A DNA stretch of 34,200 nt. Source: an uncultured Neomegalonema sp. GTDB lineage: Bacteria; Pseudomonadota; Alphaproteobacteria; Rhodobacterales; Rhodobacteraceae. Where the stretch lies: the NCBI GenBank assembly GCA_937958625.1, contig CALGNO010000027.1:1-34200 (forward strand). Reading direction: 5' to 3'. The position numbers and the translations under genes were made by a program. Shown here one piece after another: positions 1 through 7,943 of the stretch (positions are counted from its first letter, which is position 1; each line of letters opens with the position of its first letter). The notes below the pieces were generated by a model. That model was not told where the DNA came from and ran no database searches. It saw nothing but the letters and a program-made list of their open reading frames with translations.

Positions 1-136
1 CACCGCCGAGATCATCCCCGGCGCACGCTTTATGCTGATCGAGGATGCCGCGCATCTGCCCTGCATCGAACAGCCGGGCATCACCGCCGCCGCTATCGGT
101 GATTTCCTGAAAGAAACCGGCCATACTGCCCGGTAA
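1..136 (+). CDS. Alpha/beta hydrolase, C-terminal fragment (cut by window edge)
   Basis: The window opens inside this gene; the last 44 codons and a TAA stop (134-136) are visible. The fragment reads ...IPGARFMLIEDAAHLPCIEQP..., the usual C-terminus of alpha/beta hydrolases of the 3-oxoadipate enol-lactonase type. The His in AAHLP would be the catalytic-triad histidine, followed by the final amphipathic helix (ITAAAIGDFLKE). The substrate cannot be judged from the fragment. It lies 63 bases upstream of the BKACE gene on the same strand, so the two may be co-transcribed and act on one catabolic route; that is inference from spacing only. Confidence 0.7.
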   Translation, partial: TAEIIPGARFMLIEDAAHLPCIEQPGITAAAIGDFLKETGHTAR

Positions 137-199
137 TGACCGCGCGTCGAGATCGCATCGGTCCCGATACGCACGGCGATAAGGAAACGGTGTTCACCC

Positions 200-1039
200 A
201 TGGCTGACAAACCCCCCTGCATCCTGTGCATCGCCATTACCGGCTCTGTCCCGCGCAAGGAAGATAACCCGGCATTGCCGATCACGGTGGCCGAGCAGAT
301 CGAGTCCACTCACGAATCCTTTGAGGCTGGCGCCAGCATCGCTCATTGTCATGTGCGCAACGACGATGGCACGCCCAGCTCGGACCCCGAGAAGTTCGCG
401 CGCCTGAAAGACGGCATCGAAAAGCACTGCCCCGGCATGATCATACAGCTTTCGACGGGCGGGCGCTCGGGCGCAGGGGCCGAGCGGGGCGGGATGTTGC
501 CTCTGCGGCCCGATATGGCGTCGCTGTCGGTCGGCTCGAACAACTTTCCGACCCGCGTTTACGAAAATCCACCCGATCTCGTGGATTGGCTGGCGAGCGA
601 GATGCGCACCCATGACGTAAAGCCGGAGATCGAGGCCTTCGACCTGAGCCATATCTTTCAGGCCAAGCTGATGCACGATGACGGGCGCATTACGGCGACA
701 CCCTATGTGCAGTTCGTAATGGGCGTGAAGAATGCCATGCCCGTCGACCGCGCGGTGTTCGATTTCTACCTCGCCACCGTCAAGCGCCTGTTCGGCGCGG
801 ACGCGCCCTGGTGCGCCGCCGGAATCGGTCGCAACCAGATCGTGCTGAACGACTGGGCCATCGCCGCCGGGGGCCATGCCCGCACGGGGCTGGAGGACAA
901 TGTGCGGCTGGACAAGGACAGGCTTGCCCCATCGAACGCAGCGCTGGTGCAGCGCGCGGTGGCTCTGTGCGAAAAGCACGAACGCCCGGTCGCGACCCCG
1001 GCACAGGCGCGGGCTATCCTCGGCTTGCGGACAGGCTGA
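200..1039 (+). CDS. Beta-keto acid cleavage enzyme (BKACE, DUF849; 3-keto-5-aminohexanoate cleavage family)
   Basis: The 279-residue protein fits the family length. BKACE enzymes are Zn-dependent TIM barrels that condense a beta-keto acid with acetyl-CoA and release acetoacetate plus a new CoA ester. Visible family marks are the N-terminal strand ending ITGSVPRK (13-20), the metal-binding HCH motif (His49, His51), STGGRSG, and GLEDN with Glu232, which matches the third metal ligand of characterised Kce enzymes. The start has an AAGGAAA ribosome site about 12 bases upstream. The substrate is not readable; family members act on lysine-fermentation, carnitine and other keto acids. The gene converges on fliG with an 8-base gap and is unrelated in function to the flagellar cluster. 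Confidence 0.9.
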   Translation: MADKPPCILCIAITGSVPRKEDNPALPITVAEQIESTHESFEAGASIAHCHVRNDDGTPSSDPEKFARLKDGIEKHCPGMIIQLSTGGRSGAGAERGGMLPLRPDMASLSVGSNNFPTRVYENPPDLVDWLASEMRTHDVKPEIEAFDLSHIFQAKLMHDDGRITATPYVQFVMGVKNAMPVDRAVFDFYLATVKRLFGADAPWCAAGIGRNQIVLNDWAIAAGGHARTGLEDNVRLDKDRLAPSNAALVQRAVALCEKHERPVATPAQARAILGLRTG

Positions 1040-1047
1040 GGCGCGGC

Positions 1048-2091
1048 TTATTCCGCCTCTTGAGGTTTGATCAGCGTCATCTCGCCGGATTTCGCCAGGC
1101 CGCGCAGGGTGCGGATGACGGCGGCCTCGGCCTCTTCGCCCTCGGCGGGGTCGATGGCGGCCATCTCGCCCATGGTTTCTTCGAGTTGTTCGGCGAGGCG
1201 ACGGGACATGTTGCCCATGATGAACTCGACCGTGGGACTGCCCCGGGATTTCGCGTAGGCAAGCGCATTTTGCAGCATCGTGGCATCGACTTCGCGGGTC
1301 AGGGTCGGCACCTCGCGGGTTTCGACACGCACCGGAATATCGTCGAACAGGAACAGGCGCTTGGCGACGGCCTTCGCAAAATCGGGCGTCTTCTCTTCCA
1401 ACCGCTGCATCAGCGGGTCGCGGGCGCGGTCGGCGAGGTTATCGAAGATGTTGCCGACGACTTCATCCGGCGGCGCGACCGGGTTCGATTGCAGATCGGC
1501 CAGATCGCCCTCCAGAATCTCGCCGATCACGTCCAGCACTTGCGGATCGACCGTCTTCAGGTCTTTCAGCAGATCCACCACCACCTCGGCGGTCTCCACA
1601 TCCAGCAGTGCGATGATAGCCGCCGCCTTTTCTGGCGAAAGCTGGCCGACGACGATCGCGCCGGTGCGCGGGTGTTCGCGGGTGACGAACTCGGCGATGA
1701 AATCATCGGGCGCATCGCCAAGACGATCCCAGACCGTGCGCGGAACGCCGGTCGCATCGGCAATCAGCGAGGACACTGCGCCGGGGTCCATGATCCGCGA
1801 CAGGATTTCCTTGGCCGCATCGGGACCGAGTTTCAAGCTTCCCTCGTCGAGGGTTTCCAGAAATTCAAGCACCGTCTTTTCCAGCACCACCTGGGGCACT
1901 TTGCGCAAGGTTTGTGTCGCGCGGACGTAGGAGCGCACATGGCCATCGCCAAGCTGCTTGAGCAACGCGCCCGCCTCTTCGGCAGGCAGCGCGGTGATGA
2001 TAATCGCGGCCTTCTGGGCCGAGTTCAGCGCTTCGCCGCCCGGTGGGGGCGCATCGCCGACGGCCAAATGCTGACGATCCGGTTGGTTCAT
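1048..2091 (-). CDS. fliG: Flagellar motor switch protein FliG
   Basis: FliG is the rotor protein that binds FliF with its N-domain and receives torque from MotA through its C-domain. From the chosen start it is 347 residues, the normal length. Visible are the N-domain NSAQKAAIIITALP (23-36), the middle-domain EHPRT motif (139-143, usually EHPQT), the MFxF-like RLFLFDDIP (245-253) and the torque-helix region EFIMGNMSRRLAEQLEE (289-305). An in-frame upstream ATG at 2133 would add 14 residues inside fliP. The start at 2091 is preferred because its ATGA overlaps the fliP stop, as elsewhere in this operon. Here fliG is the last gene of the operon, separated from fliF by fliH, fliN and fliP. Confidence 0.95.
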   Translation of the reverse strand: MNQPDRQHLAVGDAPPPGGEALNSAQKAAIIITALPAEEAGALLKQLGDGHVRSYVRATQTLRKVPQVVLEKTVLEFLETLDEGSLKLGPDAAKEILSRIMDPGAVSSLIADATGVPRTVWDRLGDAPDDFIAEFVTREHPRTGAIVVGQLSPEKAAAIIALLDVETAEVVVDLLKDLKTVDPQVLDVIGEILEGDLADLQSNPVAPPDEVVGNIFDNLADRARDPLMQRLEEKTPDFAKAVAKRLFLFDDIPVRVETREVPTLTREVDATMLQNALAYAKSRGSPTVEFIMGNMSRRLAEQLEETMGEMAAIDPAEGEEAEAAVIRTLRGLAKSGEMTLIKPQEAE

Positions 2092-2834
2092 GTGGCATAT
2101 CCTCGAACCAGCGCCCCGGCGAGCAGGCTCCAACCATCGGCAACAACGAAAAAGGCAAGTTTGAACGGCAAGGCCACAACAGCTGGCGGAACCATCATCA
2201 TTCCCATGCCCATCAGAATCGACGCAACGACGAGATCAATAACGAGGAATGGCAAAAAGATCATGAAGCCGATCTCGAAGCCGCGCTGAATTTCAGACAG
2301 CATAAAAGAAGGCACCAAAAGCGACAGAGGTTGTTCGGCACCGGGCTCGTAGGACCGATTTGGCAGGGACGACCCCAACTCGTCGATCACATCGGTATCG
2401 ACGCGGCCCTCCATAAAGACACGAAACGGCGCCAGCGCCCGCTGAAACGCCTGTTCTTCGGTAATGTCGCCATCGAGCAGCGGGCTGATCCCCACTTCCC
2501 ATGCCTCGGTCAAGACCGGCTCCATAACGAAATACGTCAGGAACAGCGCAAGGCTGACGATCATCATGTTCGGCGGCGCGGTTTGCAGGCCGAGGGCCTG
2601 ACGCAACAGCGACAGCACGGTCACCATGAACGGAAAGCACGTAACCATCACGGCGACGCCGGGGGCGAGGCTGAGGATCGTGATCAGCAGGAACATCTGG
2701 ACGATGCGGCCACTGAGGGCCTCGCCGCCAAAATCGATCGACACTTCCTGTGCCAAGGCTGGCCCCGCCGTCAGGGCGGTGCTTGCCAGCACAAGGCCGA
2801 AGATCAACCAAAAAGATGTGCGCGCCGAATTCAT
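2088..2834 (-). CDS. fliP: Flagellar type III export gate protein FliP
   Basis: FliP forms the core of the export gate with FliQ and FliR in the inner membrane. The 248-residue product has a cleavable signal peptide (cut after about Ala28, ALA-QE), as is usual for FliP. Two hydrophobic segments follow (about 45-65 and 88-108), then a polar periplasmic stretch (about 115-175) and two C-terminal membrane segments. The region around FMLSEIQRGFEIGF and FLPFLVIDLVVASILMGMGM matches the FliP family signatures. It starts 3 bases after the fliN stop and ends in a 4-base ATGA overlap with fliG, which indicates translational coupling. Partners fliQ and fliR are at 23.1 kb and 25.5 kb. Confidence 0.97.
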   Translation of the reverse strand: MNSARTSFWLIFGLVLASTALTAGPALAQEVSIDFGGEALSGRIVQMFLLITILSLAPGVAVMVTCFPFMVTVLSLLRQALGLQTAPPNMMIVSLALFLTYFVMEPVLTEAWEVGISPLLDGDITEEQAFQRALAPFRVFMEGRVDTDVIDELGSSLPNRSYEPGAEQPLSLLVPSFMLSEIQRGFEIGFMIFLPFLVIDLVVASILMGMGMMMVPPAVVALPFKLAFFVVADGWSLLAGALVRGYAT

Positions 2835-2837
2835 CGG

Positions 2838-3182
2838 TCAGAACGGCTCCGACACATCGACAATTTCAGTCAGACGAACGCCAAGACCTTCGGACCCGTC
2901 ATCGAGTTCCTGAAGCTGGCCCCGGGCGATAACCCGCTTGCCGACCATGATTTCCACCGGGTCATCGAGCTTGGTATCGAGCGAGATCAGCGAGTCGCGC
3001 TTCATCTGCAGCAAGTCCTTGACCTTGGGCCGAGCACGACCCACGGCGATCACCACATCGACGGGCAAATCGAAAATCGCGCGCTTGTGACGATTCTCCG
3101 GCGCATCGCTGCGATCATCGAGGATGGGGGCTTCTTGGCGGTCGTCTTCGACCGTTCCGGTGCCGTCAGGAGAATCCATCAT
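2838..3182 (-). CDS. fliN: Flagellar motor switch protein FliN
   Basis: This is a C-ring component of 114 residues. An acidic, disordered-looking N-terminal tail (1-33) precedes one SpoA domain (about 36-110) with the motif LDDPVEIMVGKRVIARGQL at 72-90 and conserved LxVRLTEI near the end. The length suits a single-SpoA FliN and excludes FliM, which would need a CheC-like domain as well. No fliM gene is present in the window. Its ATG overlaps the end of fliH (ATGA), and fliP follows after 3 bases, so it is an internal gene of the fliF operon. Confidence 0.93.
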   Translation of the reverse strand: MMDSPDGTGTVEDDRQEAPILDDRSDAPENRHKRAIFDLPVDVVIAVGRARPKVKDLLQMKRDSLISLDTKLDDPVEIMVGKRVIARGQLQELDDGSEGLGVRLTEIVDVSEPF

Positions 3183-3763
3183 GGGCGTGCTTCCTTCGTC
3201 GGATTGTGAACTGGACGTTCCAACAAGGCTACATCGTCCATGATTCGGTTAACCACAGTGTGAACATCGACGCTCACTACCCCATCTTCTGCGGAAATTT
3301 GTGCCGAGGCTGCTTTCAGGTCCGCATTGAGCCGCAACTCGACCCGCGCGCCGATGTCCCCTCCTAGCGCTTCGCCAAGGGCATCGAAGGATTCCGGCGA
3401 AACGTCGATGACCAGCGGACGCGGCAAGGTCGACAGGTTTTCGTGAATGAATGCCTCGACGGTATCGGCTAGTCCGCGCTCAGCCAGACGCGGACAGAGC
3501 GCGCGCACAACCGCCGCAACGGCTTGCCCGGCCTCGACCTCGGCGGCGGCGCGCATTTGTTGATGCGAGGCCGCCAGCGTGGTGAGCGCGCCGCTGATGG
3601 CTTGCAGCAGGGCGCGGTTGCCCTGATCGATTTCATCGAGCGCCTGGGCACGGCCTTCCTGCACCCCGGCCTCGAACGCCTTTCGGGTGGCGTTCTTGGT
3701 GGTCGCGCGCCCGTCGATATTGGCGGCCTCGAACTCTCGCAGAAAGGAAACCGTACCGCTCAT
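3179..3763 (-). CDS. fliH: FliH-like flagellar export ATPase regulator
   Basis: The 194-residue protein sits directly after fliF, the usual place for fliH. FliH dimers bind the ATPase FliI and tether it to the C ring through FliN, the next gene here. The sequence has a helical Ala/Glu/Gln-rich first half (about 25-105, including AFEAGVQEGRAQALDE) and a mixed alpha/beta C-terminal domain with VIDVSPESFDALGE and LRLNADLKAASAQISAEDG, the weakly conserved FliH/YscL pattern. Sequence conservation in this family is low, so the name rests on position plus pattern. It overlaps fliF by 4 bases at its start and fliN by 4 bases at its end. Confidence 0.82.
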   Translation of the reverse strand: MSGTVSFLREFEAANIDGRATTKNATRKAFEAGVQEGRAQALDEIDQGNRALLQAISGALTTLAASHQQMRAAAEVEAGQAVAAVVRALCPRLAERGLADTVEAFIHENLSTLPRPLVIDVSPESFDALGEALGGDIGARVELRLNADLKAASAQISAEDGVVSVDVHTVVNRIMDDVALLERPVHNPTKEARP

Positions 3764-5394
3764 CGCGCCTGCTCCAGTGCCGGGGTTTCAGGAGGCTCAA
3801 GCCATTGCTTGAGAACGGCGGCGGATTCTTCAGACCGGTTGCTGACGGTGTCGCGCAAAAGTTCGAGCGCCGTGGGCGGAGCGGCAGGGGCCATTTCGCC
3901 ATTGGCGGACGCGCCGGACGGCACGCCGAGGGGCGCTTTAGCAGCAGCAGCGGCGGCGGCAGCCGCTTCAGCGGATTGCGTCGGCGTGACGTCGATGGCC
4001 GACAGGGCCGGATCATCCTGCTCCAACGCACTGGGCTGCGACTGCGCCGATGCCAGAACCGGACGCACGACAAAGAGGCCGAGGATCAGCGCCACCAGGG
4101 CAACGATGCCCATCTGGATCAGCTCCATCATATTCATTTCGACGAAGGATGGTTTGTCGGCGGCGGTCGCCAGCGATCCCTCCTGCGGAATTTCGGCGAA
4201 GGAAATCGACTCGACGGTGACGAGGTCACCGCGCTCGGCGTCGAAGCCGACGGCGGATTTAACCAGTGCCTCCAGCTTTTCCATTTCTTCGGTCGAGCGT
4301 GCCTCGCTGGAAACCGTGCCGTCTTCGGCATTATTGCGGATGTCATTGACCAGCACCGCGACCGTCACACGCTTGAGCGTGCCGCCGGGGCGCAGGACTT
4401 CCGAGCGGGTTTCGGTATAATCGAAGACCTCGGTATTGCGGGCCTCCTCGCGTTGGGAATTGCGCTCGGCGGTGTTTTCGCCATCGCCATCGGGCAGATT
4501 GCTGGCGACCGTGACCGCGCCGCCGGTATCCTGCCCCTGTTCGCTCATCTCGACGGTACGGCTTTCGCGCAGGGTCTTGCTTTCGGGATCGATGACCCGG
4601 CGCGTGACCGACTCGCTTTCGCGATAGGTCTCGATATTGACGCTGACCCTTGCATTGCCCTCGCCGACCCGGGCGGCGAGCAAGCCCTGAACCTGAGCGC
4701 GCATTTTCTCGGCCTGATCGTTCTGGGCCATGGCCATCGCGCCCGGTCCGTCGTCGCCGGGGCGCAGCAAGACACCGTTACGCGCATCGATGACGGCCAC
4801 TTGCTCCGCCGCCAGACCGGGGATCGCGAGTGCCACCATATAGCGGGCAGACATCGCACTGCTGCGCGAAACGCCCCCCGATGTTCCCGTCAACGTGATC
4901 GACGCGGTGGGCACGGCGCGGGTGCGGGCGAATGATTCGCGGCGCGGCGCACCGATATGAACCCGCGCCTGAGAGATGCCGGGAGTCGAAAGCAGCGTGC
5001 GCGCCAACTCGCCTTCCTTGGCCCGCCAATAGGCTGCATCGAACATTTCCGAGGTCGTACCGAACCCGCTCAACCCGTCGAGCAACTCATAGCCATCCTG
5101 TCCACCGGCGGGCAGACCCGAGGCCGCGAGGCTCATGCGAACCCGGTCGCGGTCCGCCTCGTTCACGTAGATCGCATTGCCCCGTATCTCACTGGGAACA
5201 TTGTCCTGTTCCAGCCGGGCAATCACCTCTCCCGCAGCCTTCGATTCCAGCCCCGCATAGAGCAAAACCATGTTCGAGCGGTTGGACATCTGAGCCACTG
5301 CAACGGTCAGTGCAATGGTTAACAGAACGGCCATCCCGATCATGACCCGTTTCATTGGAGATAGATTAGCGAAAGTTTTAGTAAAAATACTCAT
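3760..5394 (-). CDS. fliF: Flagellar MS-ring protein FliF
   Basis: FliF builds the MS ring in the inner membrane, the base for rotor assembly. The 544-residue product has a first membrane helix at about 18-35, ring-building domains with LLYAGLESKAAGEVIARLEQ and the typical RTLLSTPGISQARVHI segment, a second membrane helix at about 428-448, and a cytoplasmic tail ending in the FliG-binding motif LRDTVSNRSEESAAVLKQWL. The tail linker carries a run of nine alanines. It is the first gene of a five-gene minus-strand operon and is divergent from fliL. A GAGGT ribosome site lies about 12 bases before the ATG, in an unusually AT-rich leader. Confidence 0.97.
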   Translation of the reverse strand: MSIFTKTFANLSPMKRVMIGMAVLLTIALTVAVAQMSNRSNMVLLYAGLESKAAGEVIARLEQDNVPSEIRGNAIYVNEADRDRVRMSLAASGLPAGGQDGYELLDGLSGFGTTSEMFDAAYWRAKEGELARTLLSTPGISQARVHIGAPRRESFARTRAVPTASITLTGTSGGVSRSSAMSARYMVALAIPGLAAEQVAVIDARNGVLLRPGDDGPGAMAMAQNDQAEKMRAQVQGLLAARVGEGNARVSVNIETYRESESVTRRVIDPESKTLRESRTVEMSEQGQDTGGAVTVASNLPDGDGENTAERNSQREEARNTEVFDYTETRSEVLRPGGTLKRVTVAVLVNDIRNNAEDGTVSSEARSTEEMEKLEALVKSAVGFDAERGDLVTVESISFAEIPQEGSLATAADKPSFVEMNMMELIQMGIVALVALILGLFVVRPVLASAQSQPSALEQDDPALSAIDVTPTQSAEAAAAAAAAAKAPLGVPSGASANGEMAPAAPPTALELLRDTVSNRSEESAAVLKQWLEPPETPALEQAR

Positions 5395-5521
5395 TATTTA
5401 TTTCTACCTCATTCTGAGTAATCGCGAGTTGAGGCTAATTAAAATCGTTCTGCTTAATTTATGATTTACGAGTTTTATTCACTTTCAAGGGCAACCGAAT
5501 TCCTGATTCCGAGGTGCCGCC
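5395..5521. promoter_or_regulatory. Divergent fliF/fliL promoter region
   Basis: These 127 bases separate the start codons of fliF (minus) and fliL (plus) and are much more AT-rich than the flanking genes, so they must hold the promoters of both operons. They contain the inverted repeat listed separately at 5437-5459 and a weaker GTAA-N7-TTGA element at 5418-5432 that loosely resembles a CtrA-type site. No convincing -35/-10 pair or sigma-54 motif could be picked out by eye. Confidence 0.6.
5437..5459. promoter_or_regulatory. Candidate operator, AATTAA-N11-TTAATT inverted repeat
   Basis: This is a perfect 6-base inverted repeat with an 11-base spacer. Its left edge is 42 bases from the fliF start codon and its right edge is 62 bases from the fliL start. 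A repeat of the same geometry occurs in the fliI/flgB gap and in the flagellin leader. The dyad symmetry suggests a dimeric regulator, but which protein would bind is unknown. Confidence 0.45.
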
Positions 5522-6004
5522 GTGAGTGAAGAAGCCGATCCGCCGAAAAAAAAGGGCAAGGGTATGCTGTTCGGAATCGTCGGTGCCCTGCTGCTGGGTG
5601 GCGGCGGTGCCTTTGCGACGTATTCCGGCATGATCGACCTGCCCTTCGGTCCCGGTGCCAAGACGGCAGAAGCCGCCGCCAAGCCGGTCAAGAGCACGAT
5701 GCCCGAGGTCTCCTATGTCGAGCTTGACCCGATCGTGGTCGATTTCGGACGCGGAGGCCGCGACGGACGCTTTCGCATCTCGCTCGCCATCGAAACCGCG
5801 CCGGTCAACCAATCGGTTGTGGACCAGTCCCGCTTTCGCATCACCGACACGCTCTACAGCTTTTTGCGCGCCGTTCAGGAAGACGACCTGCGCGATCCAT
5901 CGAAAACCGATCTGCTGCGCTCGCGCATCCTGCGCCGGGTGTTGCTGGAAACACCGCCCGGTGCGGTTTCCGACGTGCTGATCTCCGAACTCGTCATTCT
6001 CTAG
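5522..6004 (+). CDS. fliL: Flagellar basal body-associated protein FliL
   Basis: FliL rings surround the MotA/MotB stator and support torque. The product is 160 residues with a charged, Lys-rich cytoplasmic start (1-14), one membrane helix (about 15-33) and a periplasmic FliL domain with YVELDPIVVDFG, FRISLAIE and the terminal SDVLISELVIL. The start codon is GTG, chosen because a CGAGG ribosome site precedes it and the Lys-rich leader is typical; the next ATG (codon 15) would remove the charged leader. It opens the plus-strand motor/rod block and is divergent from fliF. A second, divergent FliL-like protein is encoded at 13043. Confidence 0.92.
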   Translation: MSEEADPPKKKGKGMLFGIVGALLLGGGGAFATYSGMIDLPFGPGAKTAEAAAKPVKSTMPEVSYVELDPIVVDFGRGGRDGRFRISLAIETAPVNQSVVDQSRFRITDTLYSFLRAVQEDDLRDPSKTDLLRSRILRRVLLETPPGAVSDVLISELVIL

Positions 6005-6016
6005 AGGACCAATATC

Positions 6017-6400
6017 ATGGAACTGATCTCAGACGGCCTGCTCCTGGCTGCGGCAATGACGGCGGTATTCTACTGCTTTGCCATCAACCGCCGCCTTGGC
6101 ACGATCCGCAAGCAATCGGCGGAACTGATGACGAAACTCGGTGCCCTCGACGAAACGGTGGCACGCGTCGAAACCGCCATCGCCCAGGGCCGGGACTTCG
6201 CGAAGACGGAAACCGAGAACCTCAAGGATCTCTGTGCCCGTGCCGATACCCTGCGCCGTGATCTGCGCCACGCTATGGGTGCCTTTGAACAGGCGCGCGG
6301 CGAGAGTGCCGATACGGTGGCCCGCACCCTCAAGAAAGAAGACCCGCTGACGCGCATCAAGCGCCTTCAGGGCACCGACCGTCGCCGGTCGGCATCATGA
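6017..6400 (+). CDS. Small membrane/coiled-coil flagellar protein (DUF6468-like)
   Basis: The product is 127 residues. A single N-terminal membrane helix (about 5-22, DGLLLAAAMTAVFYCFAINR) precedes a long helical, probably coiled-coil stretch (about 28-105) and a basic tail (KRLQGTDRRRSAS). The arrangement resembles the DUF6468 family that follows fliL in several alphaproteobacterial flagellar clusters; the assignment is from memory of that pattern and was not searched. The start has a GAGG ribosome site, and the stop overlaps the next gene by 4 bases (ATGA). The neighbours fliL, a motE-like gene and motA suggest a role at the stator or rotor interface. No biochemical function is known to me. 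Confidence 0.75.
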   Translation: MELISDGLLLAAAMTAVFYCFAINRRLGTIRKQSAELMTKLGALDETVARVETAIAQGRDFAKTETENLKDLCARADTLRRDLRHAMGAFEQARGESADTVARTLKKEDPLTRIKRLQGTDRRRSAS

Positions 6401-7026
6401 GCGCTGCGGACGCAAAACCGGGCGCAGTGCCTAAGACAGAGCGCGCAATGATCCTGCCGATCATTGCCGTCGTCTTTCTCGGCTCGGCGTTGGTGCGCGG
6501 CGGCCTCGTGGCCGAGGCGGCGACCAATCTGGAGCAGGAAAAGGCGGCAGCCATCGCCACCGAAGCGCGCGCAATGCTGAAATCCGAGCCAGAGGTCAAA
6601 GCGGCGGTAGAGCATGATTGCGATGCCGGAGCGCTGATCACCGACCTCAAGACTCGCGAGGCCGAATTCGAGCGGCGCGAGGCTGATCTCAATGCCCGCG
6701 AGGCACGCTTGTCCGTGGTCGAGGATCGGGTCGAGACCCGCATCGCCGCCTTGAAACAGGCGAAAGAAGACCTCGATGGCACCATCACCCGGGTCGATGG
6801 CGCGCAATCGCGCGATGTGGAGCGGCTGGTCACAATGTACTCGACCATGAAGCCCAAGCGCGCAGGCGAGCTGTTCAACGAGATGGATGTCGCCTTCGCG
6901 TCCGAACTGCTCGTACGGATGAAACCGGAAATCGCCGCGCTGGTGCTGGCCAATATGGAGGCGGAAAAGGCCTTTACCGCCAGCCTGCTGATCGCCCGCC
7001 GCAACCAGTCCGCCCCAAAGAACTGA
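6397..7026 (+). CDS. MotE-like flagellar protein (MgtE-N-type domain)
   Basis: The 209-residue protein has one membrane helix near the N-terminus (about 18-38), a strongly heptad-like coiled coil (about 80-135, with REAEFERREADLNAREARL) and a C-terminal MgtE-N-like helical domain (about 141-202, LVTMYSTMKPKRAGELFNEM). This is the architecture of the MotE/FlbB group. In rhizobia MotE is a periplasmic chaperone for MotC, and in spirochaetes FlbB organises the stator collar. Only Cys75 stands just before the coil. It overlaps the previous gene by 4 bases and is followed 47 bases later by motA, which supports a motor role. The protein was left unnamed because orthology to rhizobial MotE is not certain. 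Confidence 0.82.
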   Translation: MSAADAKPGAVPKTERAMILPIIAVVFLGSALVRGGLVAEAATNLEQEKAAAIATEARAMLKSEPEVKAAVEHDCDAGALITDLKTREAEFERREADLNAREARLSVVEDRVETRIAALKQAKEDLDGTITRVDGAQSRDVERLVTMYSTMKPKRAGELFNEMDVAFASELLVRMKPEIAALVLANMEAEKAFTASLLIARRNQSAPKN

Positions 7027-7073
7027 CGCGCCTCAACCACCCCGCAGCCCGTGGAAATCAGGAAGAGAATTAA

Positions 7074-7943
7074 ATGTTCGTCATCGTCGGTATCATCGTG
7101 GTCTTCGTGACGGTCTTTGGCGGCTATGTCGCCGCCGGGGGCAAATTCGGCGTGATCCTGCACGCCTTGCCCTTCGAGCTGACAATGATCGGCGGGGCCG
7201 CCATCGGCGCGTTCCTGATCAGCAACAGCATGTCGGTGATCAAGCACACGATGAAGGATCTCGGCAGCGCCTTCAAAGGGCCGCGCTGGAACAAACAAGA
7301 CTATAACGACCTGCTCAGCCTGCTCTACGCCGTCTCGCGGCTGGCGAAGGAAGACCCTCTGGCGCTGGAAACCGCCCTCGACGATCCGCAAAATGCGCCG
7401 ATCTTCGCCAAATATCCCAAGATTCAGGCGGACCATCGAGCCATCGACATGATCTGCGGCACCATGCGCGCCGCCTCGATGAACCTGACCGACCCGCACC
7501 AGGTCGAGGATATGCTGATCAAGCAGCTGGACGCCGAGTTGCACCACAACCAGCACGGCTCCCACGCCTTGCAAGGCATGGCCGATGGCCTGCCCGCGCT
7601 TGGCATCGTCGCCGCCGTTCTCGGCATCATCAAGACGATGTCGGCCATCGACAAACCGCCCACGGTCCTCGGCGGCATGATCGGCGGCGCGCTGGTTGGG
7701 ACGTTCCTGGGCGTGTTCCTCGCCTATGGGTTCGTTGGCCCGCTGGCCGCGCGCGTGGCGTCGGTGGTGGAAGAGGAGCACCGGTTCTACGAGGCGATCC
7801 GCGATGCGCTGGTGGCCAGCCTGCATAACCACACGCCGAACATGTCGGTCGAGGTCGCCCGCCTGAATGCGCCCCACGACATGCGCCCCAGCTTCGATGA
7901 TCTGGATGCCGCCCTGAAATCCCTGCGCAAGGAAGCCGCATGA
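7074..7943 (+). CDS. motA: Flagellar stator protein MotA
   Basis: MotA is the torque-generating subunit of the proton-driven stator. The 289-residue product has two N-terminal membrane helices (about 2-20 and 32-51), a cytoplasmic loop with Arg89 and Glu99 matching the FliG-contacting charges of E. coli MotA (Arg90, Glu98), and two more helices (about 169-189 and 198-224). Pro174 and Pro223 sit at the positions of the conserved channel prolines. The overall pattern (GLPALGIVAAVLGIIKTM) is that of the proton-type MotA. The start has an AGGAAGAG ribosome site. The next gene overlaps by 4 bases. The usual partner motB does not follow; instead there is a large exported protein. Confidence 0.96.
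   Translation: MFVIVGIIVVFVTVFGGYVAAGGKFGVILHALPFELTMIGGAAIGAFLISNSMSVIKHTMKDLGSAFKGPRWNKQDYNDLLSLLYAVSRLAKEDPLALETALDDPQNAPIFAKYPKIQADHRAIDMICGTMRAASMNLTDPHQVEDMLIKQLDAELHHNQHGSHALQGMADGLPALGIVAAVLGIIKTMSAIDKPPTVLGGMIGGALVGTFLGVFLAYGFVGPLAARVASVVEEEHRFYEAIRDALVASLHNHTPNMSVEVARLNAPHDMRPSFDDLDAALKSLRKEAA

Noticed and set aside
811..2289. Long open frame (492 codons) on the plus strand opposite fliG
   Set aside because: It mirrors the real fliG codons on the other strand; its composition (Arg, Gln, His, Gly-rich) and lack of any family pattern are typical of shadow frames in GC-rich DNA.
3941..3970. Alanine-codon repeat in the FliF tail
   Set aside because: A GC-rich alanine run in a flexible linker is common and gives no sign of a programmed frameshift or mobile element.
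6357..7877. Open frame of 506 codons on the minus strand opposite motE-like and motA
   Set aside because: It spans three well-supported plus-strand genes and has no recognisable domain, so it is a shadow.
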